A stretch of 64,000 bases of DNA, taken from Gammaproteobacteria bacterium. GTDB taxonomy: Bacteria > Pseudomonadota > Gammaproteobacteria > Pseudomonadales > Azotimanducaceae. Made by a program: the position numbers and the translations under genes. The notes below the pieces were generated by a model that saw only the letters and a program-made list of their open reading frames with translations, was not told the DNA's origin and ran no database searches. The DNA lies in contig VXNY01000024.1 of the NCBI GenBank assembly GCA_009840305.1, positions 535,666-599,665 of the forward strand, in the 5' to 3' direction. Positions 39,406-48,746 of this stretch are shown piece after piece. The stretch's first letter is position 1; each line of letters begins with the position of its first letter.

Positions 39406-40226
39406 TGAAATTCTCGTCGGTGTTTGAGACTAGGTAGTTGAGATCGGACTCGCATGACTTCTGAGGGGTCAATATCCGCGACAGCCACGCTAGGTTCTTC
39501 TGTCGAACATTCTGCCACTATCGTTCCCCAAGGATCGACAACTAAAGCGTGTCCAAACGATTGTCGCCCCGGATAACGATGATCGCCAACCTGAGCTGGC
39601 GCAATGAAGTAGGCTTGGCATTCGATCGCGCGAGCCCGTAAGAGTACATGCCAGTGTGCTTGTCCAGTGTACGCTGTAAAAGCCGCAGGAACGGTCACCG
39701 CGACTGCGCCGACATCAACCAAGGATTGATATAAACGTGGGAACCGTAAATCGTAACACACACTCATTCCTAGAGTGCCAAAGGGTAGCTCTGTTGTTAT
39801 TACCTGCTTTCCCGGAGCAGTCGTTCGAGATTCTTGCAATTTCGTGCCATCCGCGAGATCAACGTCAAAGAGATGGATCTTGCGATATCGAGCATGGATG
39901 TCACCGGGCGGAGTAACGTGGAAGCAGGTGTTGTAGATTTTTTCGTGCGGAGCTCGTTCAGGAAAGCCTCCAGCGATTAAGTGTACACCGTGAGTACGAG
40001 CTAGGTTCACGCAAGATGAAATAATAGGACCTGGGTCGGCGAACGTCTCGGCAAGAGGTATTTGTCCTTCGTCTGATCCGATATACGCAAACGCTTCGGG
40101 CAGAAAAACTGCTTCTGCACTCTGGTTAACTGCTTCTGTTACTAAGTTCTCTACGGTTTGCAGATTCTGCGCAACGTCATTACGCGAACACAATTGTGTG
40201 ATCCCAATGCGCACGCTATTTGCCAC
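39402..40226 (-). CDS. Carbon-nitrogen hydrolase (NIT1/NIT2-like)
   Basis: A nitrilase-fold amidase of about 274 residues. The catalytic triad is visible as Glu44 (FLPEAFAYIG), Lys116 (ARYRKIHLFDV) and Cys157 (SVCYDLRFPRLY). Sequence and length match deaminated-glutathione or omega-amidase relatives. I place the start at the GTG at 40226, preceded by AGAGG; a TTG at 40292 would overlap the upstream aminotransferase. The triad is intact. Confidence 0.88.
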   Translation of the reverse strand: MANSVRIGITQLCSRNDVAQNLQTVENLVTEAVNQSAEAVFLPEAFAYIGSDEGQIPLAETFADPGPIISSCVNLARTHGVHLIAGGFPERAPHEKIYNTCFHVTPPGDIHARYRKIHLFDVDLADGTKLQESRTTAPGKQVITTELPFGTLGMSVCYDLRFPRLYQSLVDVGAVAVTVPAAFTAYTGQAHWHVLLRARAIECQAYFIAPAQVGDHRYPGRQSFGHALVVDPWGTIVAECSTEEPSVAVADIDPSEVMRVRSQLPSLKHRREFQ

Positions 40227-40261
40227 GCGGGTACCCTCTGACTTGCCTTCGCATATGGTTA

Positions 40262-41506
40262 CTACGTCGAAGCATGCACCAGTCTGACACAAGTGGTGAG
40301 TAATTCCATCGCAATCTTAACTTCATCAACACTCGCATATGTTGGTGCAATGCGAATGTTTGCGTCATCTGGATCTCTGCCATATGGGAAAGTAGCTCCC
40401 GCAGGAGTCAATGCCAAACCTGCTTCTTTGGCAACCTCAACTACTCTTTTTGCGTTCCCCTTTGGCACGTTAAGCGAAATGAAGTAGCCGCCTGTGGGCT
40501 CAGTCCACGAAGCGATTTGAGGATCTAAATTTCCTAGTTCTTGAGTCAACACTTGCTGCACGATCTCAAACTTTGGTCCAATAATAGCTGCTTGTCTCTT
40601 CATGTGTGCTTGCAGACCCTTTCCGTTTTGCAAAAATCGTGCCTGTCGTAGTTGATTTACTTTGTCGAATCCCACCGTACGCATCCCTATGTGACGCTCA
40701 AAGTCTGCTAGTAAGGTCGATGACGAGCCAATGAATCCTACTCCTGCGCCGGCGAAAGTTATTTTTGAAGTCGAAGCAAACTGAATAATCCTATCTTCTG
40801 TACCCTGGGCAATCGCTAACTCATCAAGATTCGCTAATTTCGGTGTCGGTTCTTTGAAGTCGTGGACTGCATATGCATTGTCCCACAATACGTAGAAGGG
40901 ACTCTCGGGTCGTCCACGACGAAGATTCGGCAGAGCCGCGATGCGGTTTACAGTCTCGTCGCTGTACGTATAGCCCGTGGGATTTGAGTGTCTAGGTACG
41001 CACCAAAGCAAGCTTGTGTTTATGTCATTTTGGACCAATGCTTCAATTGCGTCCATATCCGGACCGTGAACTTGCATAGGCACGTTCGACATCTTAAATC
41101 CTAGATACTCCGTCATAGAAAAGTGCCGATCATAGCCCGGAACAGGACAGATTCCGCACGCCTTCGAATTTCGTAGGAGCGGCGGACCTGCTAATCCACG
41201 GTGAGCTAACAAATCCAGCGCCATATACATCAAATGCAAGCTAGAGTTTCCGCCTGCAATCACTCTTTCTGATGGAACCCCGAGTAGACACGCACCCAGA
41301 TCTCTGGCTTCAGGTATACCCCACAAACCACCGTAATTTCTCGTGTCTGTACCGTCTCTGGAGAAGTAGTTTCCCTCCAGCACACCGTCGAGATCTTTAC
41401 TCAGTTGAATCTGATCTTTGCCTGGCTTACCACGTACAAGATTTAGCGTTAAATTACGAGATTTAAACTCTTCGTATTTCCGTGAAAATTCGGTGAGTTC
41501 GGTCAT
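40262..41506 (-). CDS. PLP-dependent aminotransferase, Aminotran_MocR (PF12897) type
   Basis: A 414-residue fold-type I aminotransferase. The N-terminus NLVRGKPGKDQIQLS and RNYGGLWGIPEAR mark the subgroup often annotated as an alternative aspartate aminotransferase. The cofactor site is GGNSSLHLM, WCVPRHSNPTGYTYSDE and WDNAYAVHDF, with the Schiff-base Lys in FASTSKITFAGAGVGF. It likely forms an operon with nitrilase, AI-2E-like transporter and rhomboid genes downstream. Confidence 0.87.
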   Translation of the reverse strand: MTELTEFSRKYEEFKSRNLTLNLVRGKPGKDQIQLSKDLDGVLEGNYFSRDGTDTRNYGGLWGIPEARDLGACLLGVPSERVIAGGNSSLHLMYMALDLLAHRGLAGPPLLRNSKACGICPVPGYDRHFSMTEYLGFKMSNVPMQVHGPDMDAIEALVQNDINTSLLWCVPRHSNPTGYTYSDETVNRIAALPNLRRGRPESPFYVLWDNAYAVHDFKEPTPKLANLDELAIAQGTEDRIIQFASTSKITFAGAGVGFIGSSSTLLADFERHIGMRTVGFDKVNQLRQARFLQNGKGLQAHMKRQAAIIGPKFEIVQQVLTQELGNLDPQIASWTEPTGGYFISLNVPKGNAKRVVEVAKEAGLALTPAGATFPYGRDPDDANIRIAPTYASVDEVKIAMELLTTCVRLVHAST

Positions 41507-41824
41507 AGTTCGAGATTTCCTTGGGAGTAGTCACACACGAACAATAGTTCTTCGATTTGTGACTTATGATGAATTGGCAAACTGGTAGCAAAAAGGCGAC
41601 AAACCCGAGAATGCAAGGGACTCCGTAAGATGCGGGTTTTACCGATCAAGCGAGCTGATTCATACGCAGGCACCAAATTTTAGTGAGTGTTCGATTGATT
41701 TCTCTGTAACTGACCATATCTATGTTAGAGTAAATAGTTGCTTTATGTGGTCATTTTTGCAACTTTTTGTACAAATTTACCCAAAATCGGAGTAAAATTC
41801 GTTTCCCGAAATTGAGAACACTAC
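41507..41824. other. Divergent intergenic region upstream of rpsU
   Basis: 318 bp holding promoters for the aminotransferase operon and rpsU. AAACCCG (41601-41607) and CGGGTTT (41633-41639) form a 7-bp inverted repeat with a 25-nt loop; it is not followed by a T-run on the plus strand. A TAAAAT at 41793-41798 could be the -10 box of rpsU. Confidence 0.35.
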
Positions 41825-42040
41825 ATGCCCTCAGTAACCGTCCGAGAAAACGAACACTTTGATGTCGCGCTTCGACGCTTCAAGCGCGCTTGCGAAAAGT
41901 CCGGCGTACTATCTGAAGCGCGCCGTCGTGAGTATTACGAAAAACCGACAGCTGTTCGTAAACGCAAAAACGCGGCCGCGGTAAAGAGGCACCTCAAAAA
42001 GCTCTATCGAGAAGCAAGAAAGTTCGAAAGACTGCACTAA
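41825..42040 (+). CDS. rpsU: 30S ribosomal protein bS21
   Basis: A 71-residue basic protein matching bS21 throughout: [35 protein letters not shown], and the [11 protein letters not shown] tail. It binds the 30S platform near the anti-Shine-Dalgarno end of 16S rRNA. It opens the conserved macromolecular synthesis operon rpsU-yqeY-dnaG-rpoD. Confidence 0.97.
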   Translation: MPSVTVRENEHFDVALRRFKRACEKSGVLSEARRREYYEKPTAVRKRKNAAAVKRHLKKLYREARKFERLH

Positions 42041-42084
42041 GCGTCTTCTCACCCAATCAGTTACACTAACGAACGAGTCCACGC

Positions 42085-42540
42085 ATGGATTCTCAGCTAA
42101 AACTACGTATTAAAGATGACACTCGCACGACGATGCTCGCTCGAGACAAAGCGCGCTTGGCAGTACTGCGATTAATCAATGCAGAGATTAAACAAACTGA
42201 AATCGATTCTCGTAGCACACTGACAGATCAAGAGCTACATCGAGTATTGGTACGTATGCAAAAACAACGCGCTTCTTCCGCCACTCAATATCGCGATGGA
42301 CGCCGATCGGACCTTGCGAAACAGGAGGAGTATGAAATTGCTGTCATTCAAGAATTTTTACCCAAACAACTCACCGAGGCAGAAGTAAGTGACGCCGTTG
42401 ATCAGGCCTGTGCTACTCTGCAAGCTGATTCGATGCAACACATGGGTAAAGTCATGGGACACCTGACTCAATCGTTAGGTGGCAGGGCAGATATGGCGCA
42501 AGTGAGCAAGATTGTACGAGCGTGTCTGAGTAATAACTAA
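42085..42540 (+). CDS. yqeY: GatB/YqeY domain protein
   Basis: A 151-residue YqeY protein, related to the tail domain of the GatB amidotransferase. Landmarks are LRLINAEIKQTEID, EYEIAVIQEFLPKQLTEAE and MGKVMGHLTQSLGGRADM. Its role is unproven, but it may bind tRNA. It lies in its usual place between rpsU and dnaG, ending 7 bp before dnaG. Confidence 0.94.
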   Translation: MDSQLKLRIKDDTRTTMLARDKARLAVLRLINAEIKQTEIDSRSTLTDQELHRVLVRMQKQRASSATQYRDGRRSDLAKQEEYEIAVIQEFLPKQLTEAEVSDAVDQACATLQADSMQHMGKVMGHLTQSLGGRADMAQVSKIVRACLSNN

Positions 42541-42547
42541 ACGGTCT

Positions 42548-44242
42548 ATGACGAATTTCACGCCACAATTCATTACCGAGCTCAAGGATCGAATTGATGC
42601 AGTAAGTCTGATCGGAGATTCTGTGGAATTGACCCCGAGTGGGAAGAGTTACAAAGGCAAGTGCCCATTCCATCAGGAGAAAACTCCGTCGTTCCACGTT
42701 TACCCTGTCGACCAAACCTACCATTGTTATGGTTGCGGCGCGCATGGTTCGATGATTGACTTTGTCATGCACCAAAAAGGGCTCAAGTTTCCCGAGGCAG
42801 TAAAAATGCTTGCCGATCTCGTCGGGATTCCGCTGCCTCCCGACGGGAAGAAAGCACGGTTTTCACCGAAGGAACTCCACAAATTTCGAGTCCTCTACAG
42901 TACGTTAGAAGCTGCAGTTGACTATTACCAAAAGGCTTTAACGGAACGTTCTGCAGGCTTCAAGTATCTACAAACACGTGGCATCCAACAAGAAATCATC
43001 GAAAATTTTGCTCTCGGGTACGCCCCAAACGCGTTCGATTCAATCAAGTTAGCACTAGCGAGAGTCGATGAACGAGTCTTGTTAGACTGTGGACTCATTA
43101 CTCAAAGCGACAAAGGGAAGTCATACGATAAGTTTCGTGATCGGGTAATGTTTCCTATTCGCGACATGCGAGGTCGCACCATAGCCTTTGGCGGTCGTGT
43201 TGTGTCTACTGACCAAGCACCAAAATACATGAACTCACCACAATCGTTGGTATATAACAAGAGCAAGTGTCTCTACGGGATGTATGAAGCCTGGCGTTCG
43301 AACGTTTCTCTAAGCAGCTTGATTGTCGTCGAAGGATACATGGACGTAATCGCTTTGGCTCAACACGGTATTGAAAACGTCGTCGCACCTCTCGGTACTG
43401 CGCTTACTCTTCAACAAATACAGTTTATGCTCAAATATTGTTCGGAATATGTCCTGTGTTTTGATGGCGACGATGCAGGAGCGACAGCAACATGGCGCGC
43501 TTTAGAACACGGATATTCACTTCTGAAAAAAGGCCAGCGAATTCGTGTTGTGCGCTTACCAAAGGGTGATGACCCGGACTCTTACATTAGTACCCACGGA
43601 GTGGATCAGTTCCACGATCTTGTGGAAAGAGCACCAAATTCTTCCGCTTATTTCTTTAAGGAATTACGAGCACAACACGACATCAACGACCCGGAAGGTC
43701 AGTCTGCGTTCGTTGAGCGTGCGAGGGCCGTTATTAATGAAATTCCCTACGATCTGTACCGAGATTTCATGTATTCGAAGTTACAGGACATCGTCGGACA
43801 CGATATCCCAAGTCTCGGCCTACGTTACAACCCTTCCGTAGGGTCGAGAACCTCAAGAGAATTGAGTTCCCAACGAGACAAATCCACGGACCGAAAGAGC
43901 GAAAGATTGAAAGTAGGGGAACGGAATACCCTAAGAAGTCTCGTACACAACATGGATGTAGTGCCTCTAATTTCGCAAAAGTCAATGAATTCGATTACCG
44001 AATTACAAAACGAGTCACTAATATTCGACGCGATTTTGCGAATTCGCGAGAACGAGTTGAATAACTTCGCGCAATTGCTCGCGTCCTACGAGAATGATTC
44101 GCCAGAACACCGTTACCTGGTGCAAGTTGCTGAGAGTGCGCCGCCTGGATTACAAGAAACAGGTCTTAGGGACCCACTTTTAAATGCGATTGACACATTG
44201 ATCTTTCGATTTAAACGGGAGATTGCCCGCCGCGATGTATAA
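42548..44242 (+). CDS. dnaG: DNA primase
   Basis: A 564-residue primase that makes RNA primers at the replication fork. The zinc finger is CPFHQEKTPSF with YHCYGCGAHG. The TOPRIM domain carries VVEGYMDVIAL (catalytic Glu) and LCFDGDDAGATATWRA (Asp-x-Asp). The RNA-polymerase-like domain has RDRVMFPIRDMRGRTIAFGG. The C-terminal helicase-binding part is somewhat short and divergent. It is followed by rpoD. Confidence 0.97.
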   Translation: MTNFTPQFITELKDRIDAVSLIGDSVELTPSGKSYKGKCPFHQEKTPSFHVYPVDQTYHCYGCGAHGSMIDFVMHQKGLKFPEAVKMLADLVGIPLPPDGKKARFSPKELHKFRVLYSTLEAAVDYYQKALTERSAGFKYLQTRGIQQEIIENFALGYAPNAFDSIKLALARVDERVLLDCGLITQSDKGKSYDKFRDRVMFPIRDMRGRTIAFGGRVVSTDQAPKYMNSPQSLVYNKSKCLYGMYEAWRSNVSLSSLIVVEGYMDVIALAQHGIENVVAPLGTALTLQQIQFMLKYCSEYVLCFDGDDAGATATWRALEHGYSLLKKGQRIRVVRLPKGDDPDSYISTHGVDQFHDLVERAPNSSAYFFKELRAQHDINDPEGQSAFVERARAVINEIPYDLYRDFMYSKLQDIVGHDIPSLGLRYNPSVGSRTSRELSSQRDKSTDRKSERLKVGERNTLRSLVHNMDVVPLISQKSMNSITELQNESLIFDAILRIRENELNNFAQLLASYENDSPEHRYLVQVAESAPPGLQETGLRDPLLNAIDTLIFRFKREIARRDV

Positions 44243-44311
44243 GTTGTGCGCTTGCAATGTTAGCAACGTGATTGTTTCACTTTATTTAATGTTTCATCAA
44301 TAGAGGTAGTA

Positions 44312-46129
44312 ATGCCCAACCCGAATACCGATACCGAACAGAGTCCCATCGAAGAACTCATAGAACGCGGACGCGACCAAGGCTACTTGGTCATCGCAGA
44401 TATTCACGATGTATTAAGCAATGACCGTGATGAAGATGAGATCGATGACATCATCCATAATCTGATGGACCTTGGGATTAGCGTTGATGAAGCGGCCCCT
44501 GACGGGGAAAATCTGTTCACCACGACCGAAAACTCTTCGGATGATGTAGCTGCTGACGAAGCCGCGATCGCGTTAGCTGCGGTCACTTCTGAAGCCCGTC
44601 GCACAACAGATCCCGCGCGCATGTACTTGCGTGAAATGGGGGGAGTTGAACTACTCACGCGAGACGATGAGATAAAAATTGCGCGAGAGATCGAAGAGGG
44701 TATGCGAGACATTCTCAAAGCCGTTGCCGAGTTTCCCGGTACGGTCGATTGGTTAATCGAACAATACGACAACACCAATAAAAAGAAAAAGCTAAGCGAT
44801 TTACTGGTCGGCTACTTAGACCCAGATGCCGAAATTCAGAATCCCGTGCAAATCGATGCGACTAAAAAACCTCCGCAACAAACTACTCCACGTACCCGGG
44901 GACCTGATCCCGAGATCGCGCACACTCGATTTGAAGCGCTACGAAGAGTCAACGAAAAACACAAGAAAGTAGTTGAACGGATTACCAAGAATAAACGCCC
45001 CAGCCGGTTGAATAAGTCTGAACAAGCCGAATTGGCTGCATCCCACGAAAAATTAATTGACTGTTTCTCCCGTTTCAAACTCACACCCGAAGCACATGAA
45101 GAGCTGCTTGGCCAACCACTCAATGCGATGGCCGAAGTCCGTCGTCGAATTAAGCTTCTCTTTCAGATTTGCGTACGGGAGAGTGGTATGCCGCGAGAAA
45201 CTTTTAAAGAACTGGTGCGAGTCTCGCCGCCCGGCACTATCTCTGACATGCGTCACCACATTCGGGGAGACTTTCCTTACAGTAGCGGTTTGTTTGAGAA
45301 GAAAACAGAAATATTTCGACACCAGCGACGCGTCAATGCCATTCTCAACGATAGTGGCGTGAAGAAGTTTTCGACGCTTAAAGACATTGATACTCGCATA
45401 ACCAAAGGCCAGCGTAAGATGGAAAGTGCAAAGCGCCAAATGGTTAAAGCAAATCTGCGTTTGGTGATTTCGATCGCCAAAAAGTACAACAACCGTGGTC
45501 TCCACTTTCTCGACTTAATCCAAGAAGGTAATATCGGATTGATGAAAGCCGTCGACAAGTTTGAATACCGTCGCGGGTATAAGTTTTCGACGTACGCCAC
45601 GTGGTGGATTCGGCAAGCAATTACTCGTTCGATTTCGGATCAGTCCCGAACGATTCGAATACCTGTTCACATGTTTGATTTAGTTAACAAACATAACCGC
45701 ATCCATAGACAGTTGTCGCAAGAACTAGGACGCGAGCCCACGGTTGACGAACTATCTGCAAGAATGGAATTGATACTTGATAAGATTCGACATATTCAAG
45801 GAATCAGTATCCAACCAGCATCTACAGATGCTCCGATAGGTGAAGACGACGACGCCAGCTTAGGCGATTTTCTCAAAGATCCATACGAATCTACGCCCAT
45901 GGATCAAGCAGAATCTCGAGGATTGAGAGATGTCATTCACGAACGCTTAGGCGAGCTAAGTTCCCGAGAAGCGAAAGTTCTGAGGATGCGATTTGGCATC
46001 GGTCAAAATACGGAATATACACTCGAAGAAGTTGGTAGAGTATTCAATATCACTCGAGAGCGCATTCGTCAAATCGAAGCAAAAGCTCTACGACATCTAA
46101 AGTCCAGACTTACGGATTGGAACGGATAA
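44312..46129 (+). CDS. rpoD: Primary sigma factor sigma-70
   Basis: A 605-residue group 1 sigma factor. Region 1.1 is at residues 1-75, region 1.2 at [19 protein letters not shown], then the long non-conserved region. Region 2 has [20 protein letters not shown] and [15 protein letters not shown] with the -10-recognising Gln and Thr. Region 3 has [13 protein letters not shown], and region 4.2 has [14 protein letters not shown], the canonical -35 helix. The C-terminus after this helix is short ([12 protein letters not shown]). This copy, nearer to E. coli RpoD, is probably the housekeeping sigma. A second copy lies 555 bp downstream. Confidence 0.97.
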   Translation: MPNPNTDTEQSPIEELIERGRDQGYLVIADIHDVLSNDRDEDEIDDIIHNLMDLGISVDEAAPDGENLFTTTENSSDDVAADEAAIALAAVTSEARRTTDPARMYLREMGGVELLTRDDEIKIAREIEEGMRDILKAVAEFPGTVDWLIEQYDNTNKKKKLSDLLVGYLDPDAEIQNPVQIDATKKPPQQTTPRTRGPDPEIAHTRFEALRRVNEKHKKVVERITKNKRPSRLNKSEQAELAASHEKLIDCFSRFKLTPEAHEELLGQPLNAMAEVRRRIKLLFQICVRESGMPRETFKELVRVSPPGTISDMRHHIRGDFPYSSGLFEKKTEIFRHQRRVNAILNDSGVKKFSTLKDIDTRITKGQRKMESAKRQMVKANLRLVISIAKKYNNRGLHFLDLIQEGNIGLMKAVDKFEYRRGYKFSTYATWWIRQAITRSISDQSRTIRIPVHMFDLVNKHNRIHRQLSQELGREPTVDELSARMELILDKIRHIQGISIQPASTDAPIGEDDDASLGDFLKDPYESTPMDQAESRGLRDVIHERLGELSSREAKVLRMRFGIGQNTEYTLEEVGRVFNITRERIRQIEAKALRHLKSRLTDWNG

Positions 46130-46241
46130 GTCCCCCTCTTAGCCAATGGCTCAGACGAGATCAATTTCCACTCCGTAAAAGCGATTCCCTAAATCGAAGG
46201 ATTTTGTTGGCTCGTCCAATTAAGCCTATGAGATGCAGGGT

Positions 46242-46594
46242 TGGTGGGCCCACCAGGACTCGAACCTGGGACCTATGGATTCACGATCTAGAAAACTCTA
46301 GACACCCACTGTTTCCAGTGGCGTGGACTATCTCATCGCCCGACAGCACACGCTGGTTAGGGCGCGGGACGCTCAAGCCTGTCATTAAGAACTCTCGACC
46401 GCGCGAACTGCGATCAGTTCTCAGGTAGTCTCTGCACCTCCCAACGATGTATCGTTGGTTTGGCTCAAGGTTGCCATAACGATGACTTATTCGTCTTAGG
46501 TTTCCCTGAATTCATCCCGTTCTATTCAACGTTTTCACGAAGAACGCACCTTTTTTGATGAGTCCACTGCTCTAACCAACTGAGCTATGGGCCC
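46242..46594 (-). tRNA. tRNA with anticodon CAU (probably tRNA-Ile2) interrupted by an intron
   Basis: Exons are 46558-46594 (5' half) and 46242-46281 (3' half), together 77 nt with encoded CCA. Acceptor GGGCCCA pairs with TGGGCCC, the D arm is GCTC/GAGC, the anticodon stem GTGGA/TCCAT encloses CTCATAA, and the T arm is CCAGG/CCTGG. The anticodon CAT is complete at the 3' end of the first exon, so the intron follows position 36. The place next to rpoD matches E. coli ileX (tRNA-Ile2, lysidine-modified CAU); elongator tRNA-Met is the alternative. Confidence 0.9.
46282..46557 (-). ncRNA. Group I intron in the CAU tRNA gene (subgroup IC3-like)
   Basis: 276 nt, no reading frame inside. Group I core elements appear in order on the minus strand: AATTCAGGGAAACCTAAG (P3/P4 region), ATGGCAAC with TTGAGCCAA, GGTGCAGAGACTAC (5' P7, 46425-46438) and GATAGTCCA (3' P7, 46324-46332). 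These match the Azoarcus tRNA-Ile ribozyme core as I remember it. The internal guide GTG lies after the first 8 nt (CAAAAAAG) and pairs with the exon end CAU, ending in a U-G pair; the helix extends beyond a U-C mismatch. The last base is G (46282), as required. It should self-splice. Confidence 0.9.
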
Positions 46595-46684
46595 GAACTT
46601 TTTCAAATATTTTATGTCTCAATAAACGGTTGCACCGATTTTGTCGTAAGACAGAACTCCCTGTGATATTTTCGCAACTGCGGT

Positions 46685-48499
46685 ATGCCGAGTGCTAATA
46701 TGCAAACATCACACACAGAGTTAAGGCAAATCCAAATTAAGGATTTGATCGACATAGGTCAGGAACAAGGTTACCTGACAGTCGACGAAATCACCGAATA
46801 TCTTGACGATGAATCCCCTCGTGAGAATTTACTAGACAACGTTATAAGCTTGTTGTGTAGTCTAGAAATTCCTATTCACGGACTCCGTGAAGATTTTGAA
46901 GTTTCCCAAGAGTCATCCACGACGAATGGGTCGGACATTGAAACGGATGCAAATGCCGCAGTAATCAATGTACGTGAAACGCGAAATGGCGAAAGTACAA
47001 GTCTCTCATACAACTATTTACGCGGCTTACGACAGAGTACGTTACTTTCGCGCGACGAAGAGATTGAAATTGCAATGCGCTATGAAGAAGGTTTGCGAGA
47101 AGAGGCAGCTGCCGCGGCGCGATTTCCGGGCGTAGTCGAACGCTTGCTCACTAAACACGGTAAAGCACGACGAGAACGAAAACTAAAGAGTGTCGTATAC
47201 GGTTTTCTCGACCCAGTACGCACTGTAACGCCGGCAAAAACCGCTAACTCCGGCTCTGCTCAAGAATCAAATGGGACAAGAAACAATATCATCGATCCCA
47301 AGATTGCACAAGAGCGTTTTTCAGAACTTAAACGAGTGTATGGCAATTTCAAAAGAGTGATTCGTCAAGACGGTAAGTCATCGAGAAAGTTCCTTGGGGC
47401 ACAAAAGCGACTTTGTAGCACATACTCGCGCTTCAAGTTGGTACCAGAGTTTCGTAAGGAACTGCATGCTTTACCGCACACGTTGCAAACAAAGGTACAA
47501 AAACACGAGCACAGAATTTTCCAATTGTGTATAGCTTGCGGAATGCCTAAATCAAGACTTGTGAATCAAACGCTGTCTGATGTGTACTGGTTGCAACAAG
47601 AAACCAAGTCGATAGAACCTTGGAGTGTAGAGCTACTAGATGCTCGTAGCGATATCGCAAAGTCGCAAAAGTACATTAACAACTTACTAAAAAAGGCAGG
47701 TATCTCTCGAAACGAATTGAATGAAGTCATCGAGCAGATGAAATTGGGTGAAAGGAAAGCTGCAGATGCCAAACAAGACATGGTGCGGTCAAACTTAAGA
47801 CTCGTGATCTCTATCGCTAGAAAACTTTCCAATCGAGGACCCTACCTATTGGATTTGATCCAAGAAGGAAATATCGGTCTGTTGAAAGCCGTCGAGAAAT
47901 ACGACTACCGACTTGGGTATAAGTTCGCAACTTATGCGACTTGGTGGATCAGACAAGGGGTTTCTCGCTACATTGCTGAAAACGCACAAACGATAAGAAT
48001 CCCGGCTCATCTCGTCGAGACTATGAAGCGTCTAAATCGTACTCATCGACAATTAGTACAAGAGTTAGGTCGTGAACCGACCGTAGCGGAACTGAGCGAG
48101 AAGTCTTCGATAAGCCACAAGAAAATTCACCAGATTCAGCGCGTCTGCGTGGAAGCAATCTCCATAGACGCTCCTGTCCAGCACGACAGCGAAAATTCGA
48201 TCGGCGACTTTCTTGACGATCCCAATACGATCGGGCCTGCCGAGAATGCCACGACGGCAAACTTACACGCCATCATCACCGAACTTCTCACAGAACTGAG
48301 CTCCGAAGAAGCTGAGATTCTCAGACTGCGCTTTGGAGTCGGTTTAGCGCGCGAGTACTCTTTAGAGGAAATTAAAGAGTTACTTGACGTGACAAAAGAA
48401 CAGGTCAGAAAAGTCGAAGCTACGGCATTACGAAAATTACGCAACCCAAAAATGTCTGTGCATCTCCGAGGGTTCTTGCGCGACCGGAATGGTGAGTAA
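46685..48499 (+). CDS. Second RpoD-like sigma-70 factor (paralogue)
   Basis: 604 residues, full group 1 architecture including region 1.1 ([20 protein letters not shown]) and a non-conserved region. Region 2 is strongly kept ([39 protein letters not shown]), with only T-to-S at the -10-reading Thr. The -35 helix differs: [14 protein letters not shown] against [14 protein letters not shown], so the positions of E. coli Arg584, Arg586 and Gln589 become Lys, Gln and Lys. It probably reads the same -10 but a different -35 or activator context. It arose by duplication of rpoD, from which it is separated only by the intron-bearing tRNA. No Shine-Dalgarno is evident before the ATG. Confidence 0.92.
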   Translation: MPSANMQTSHTELRQIQIKDLIDIGQEQGYLTVDEITEYLDDESPRENLLDNVISLLCSLEIPIHGLREDFEVSQESSTTNGSDIETDANAAVINVRETRNGESTSLSYNYLRGLRQSTLLSRDEEIEIAMRYEEGLREEAAAAARFPGVVERLLTKHGKARRERKLKSVVYGFLDPVRTVTPAKTANSGSAQESNGTRNNIIDPKIAQERFSELKRVYGNFKRVIRQDGKSSRKFLGAQKRLCSTYSRFKLVPEFRKELHALPHTLQTKVQKHEHRIFQLCIACGMPKSRLVNQTLSDVYWLQQETKSIEPWSVELLDARSDIAKSQKYINNLLKKAGISRNELNEVIEQMKLGERKAADAKQDMVRSNLRLVISIARKLSNRGPYLLDLIQEGNIGLLKAVEKYDYRLGYKFATYATWWIRQGVSRYIAENAQTIRIPAHLVETMKRLNRTHRQLVQELGREPTVAELSEKSSISHKKIHQIQRVCVEAISIDAPVQHDSENSIGDFLDDPNTIGPAENATTANLHAIITELLTELSSEEAEILRLRFGVGLAREYSLEEIKELLDVTKEQVRKVEATALRKLRNPKMSVHLRGFLRDRNGE

Positions 48500-48711
48500 C
48501 GTCAGCCTACGACCAAACAATCTGTCCTGATTTTGTAATTATTTTTTGGAGATCGTCGAATCAGCATCGGCAAAAGTCGATCTAGTCCGTTCAGATAGTC
48601 CTTATCCCAACTCGAAGTCCGTCCTAGAACAGCCATTCCCTTTGTAGTTTAAATTGACGCCCAAAAGACAGGTAACACTGAACTTTTATCGAGGTCAGAA
48701 AAGCACTTTAT

Positions 48712-48742
48712 GGATATTGTGCATTTGAAATGCATAATATCC
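48712..48742. promoter_or_regulatory. Palindrome directly before the DUF4143 ATPase gene
   Basis: The arms GGATATTGTGCAT and ATGCATAATATCC (one mismatch) enclose a 5-nt spacer and end 4 bp before the start codon at 48747. The position over the ribosome-binding region suggests an operator or an mRNA hairpin that limits translation. Confidence 0.6.
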
Positions 48743-48746
48743 ACAT

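Noticed and set aside
41575..41650. Cyclic-di-GMP (GEMM) riboswitch
   Set aside because: Short matches (GGCAAAC, GCGGGTTTTACCG) recall the consensus, but the helices and order do not fit, and no c-di-GMP-type target gene follows.
46117..46594. Broken or pseudo tRNA downstream of rpoD
   Set aside because: The two halves pair perfectly once the 276-nt insert is removed, and the insert has the group I core, guide sequence and terminal G.
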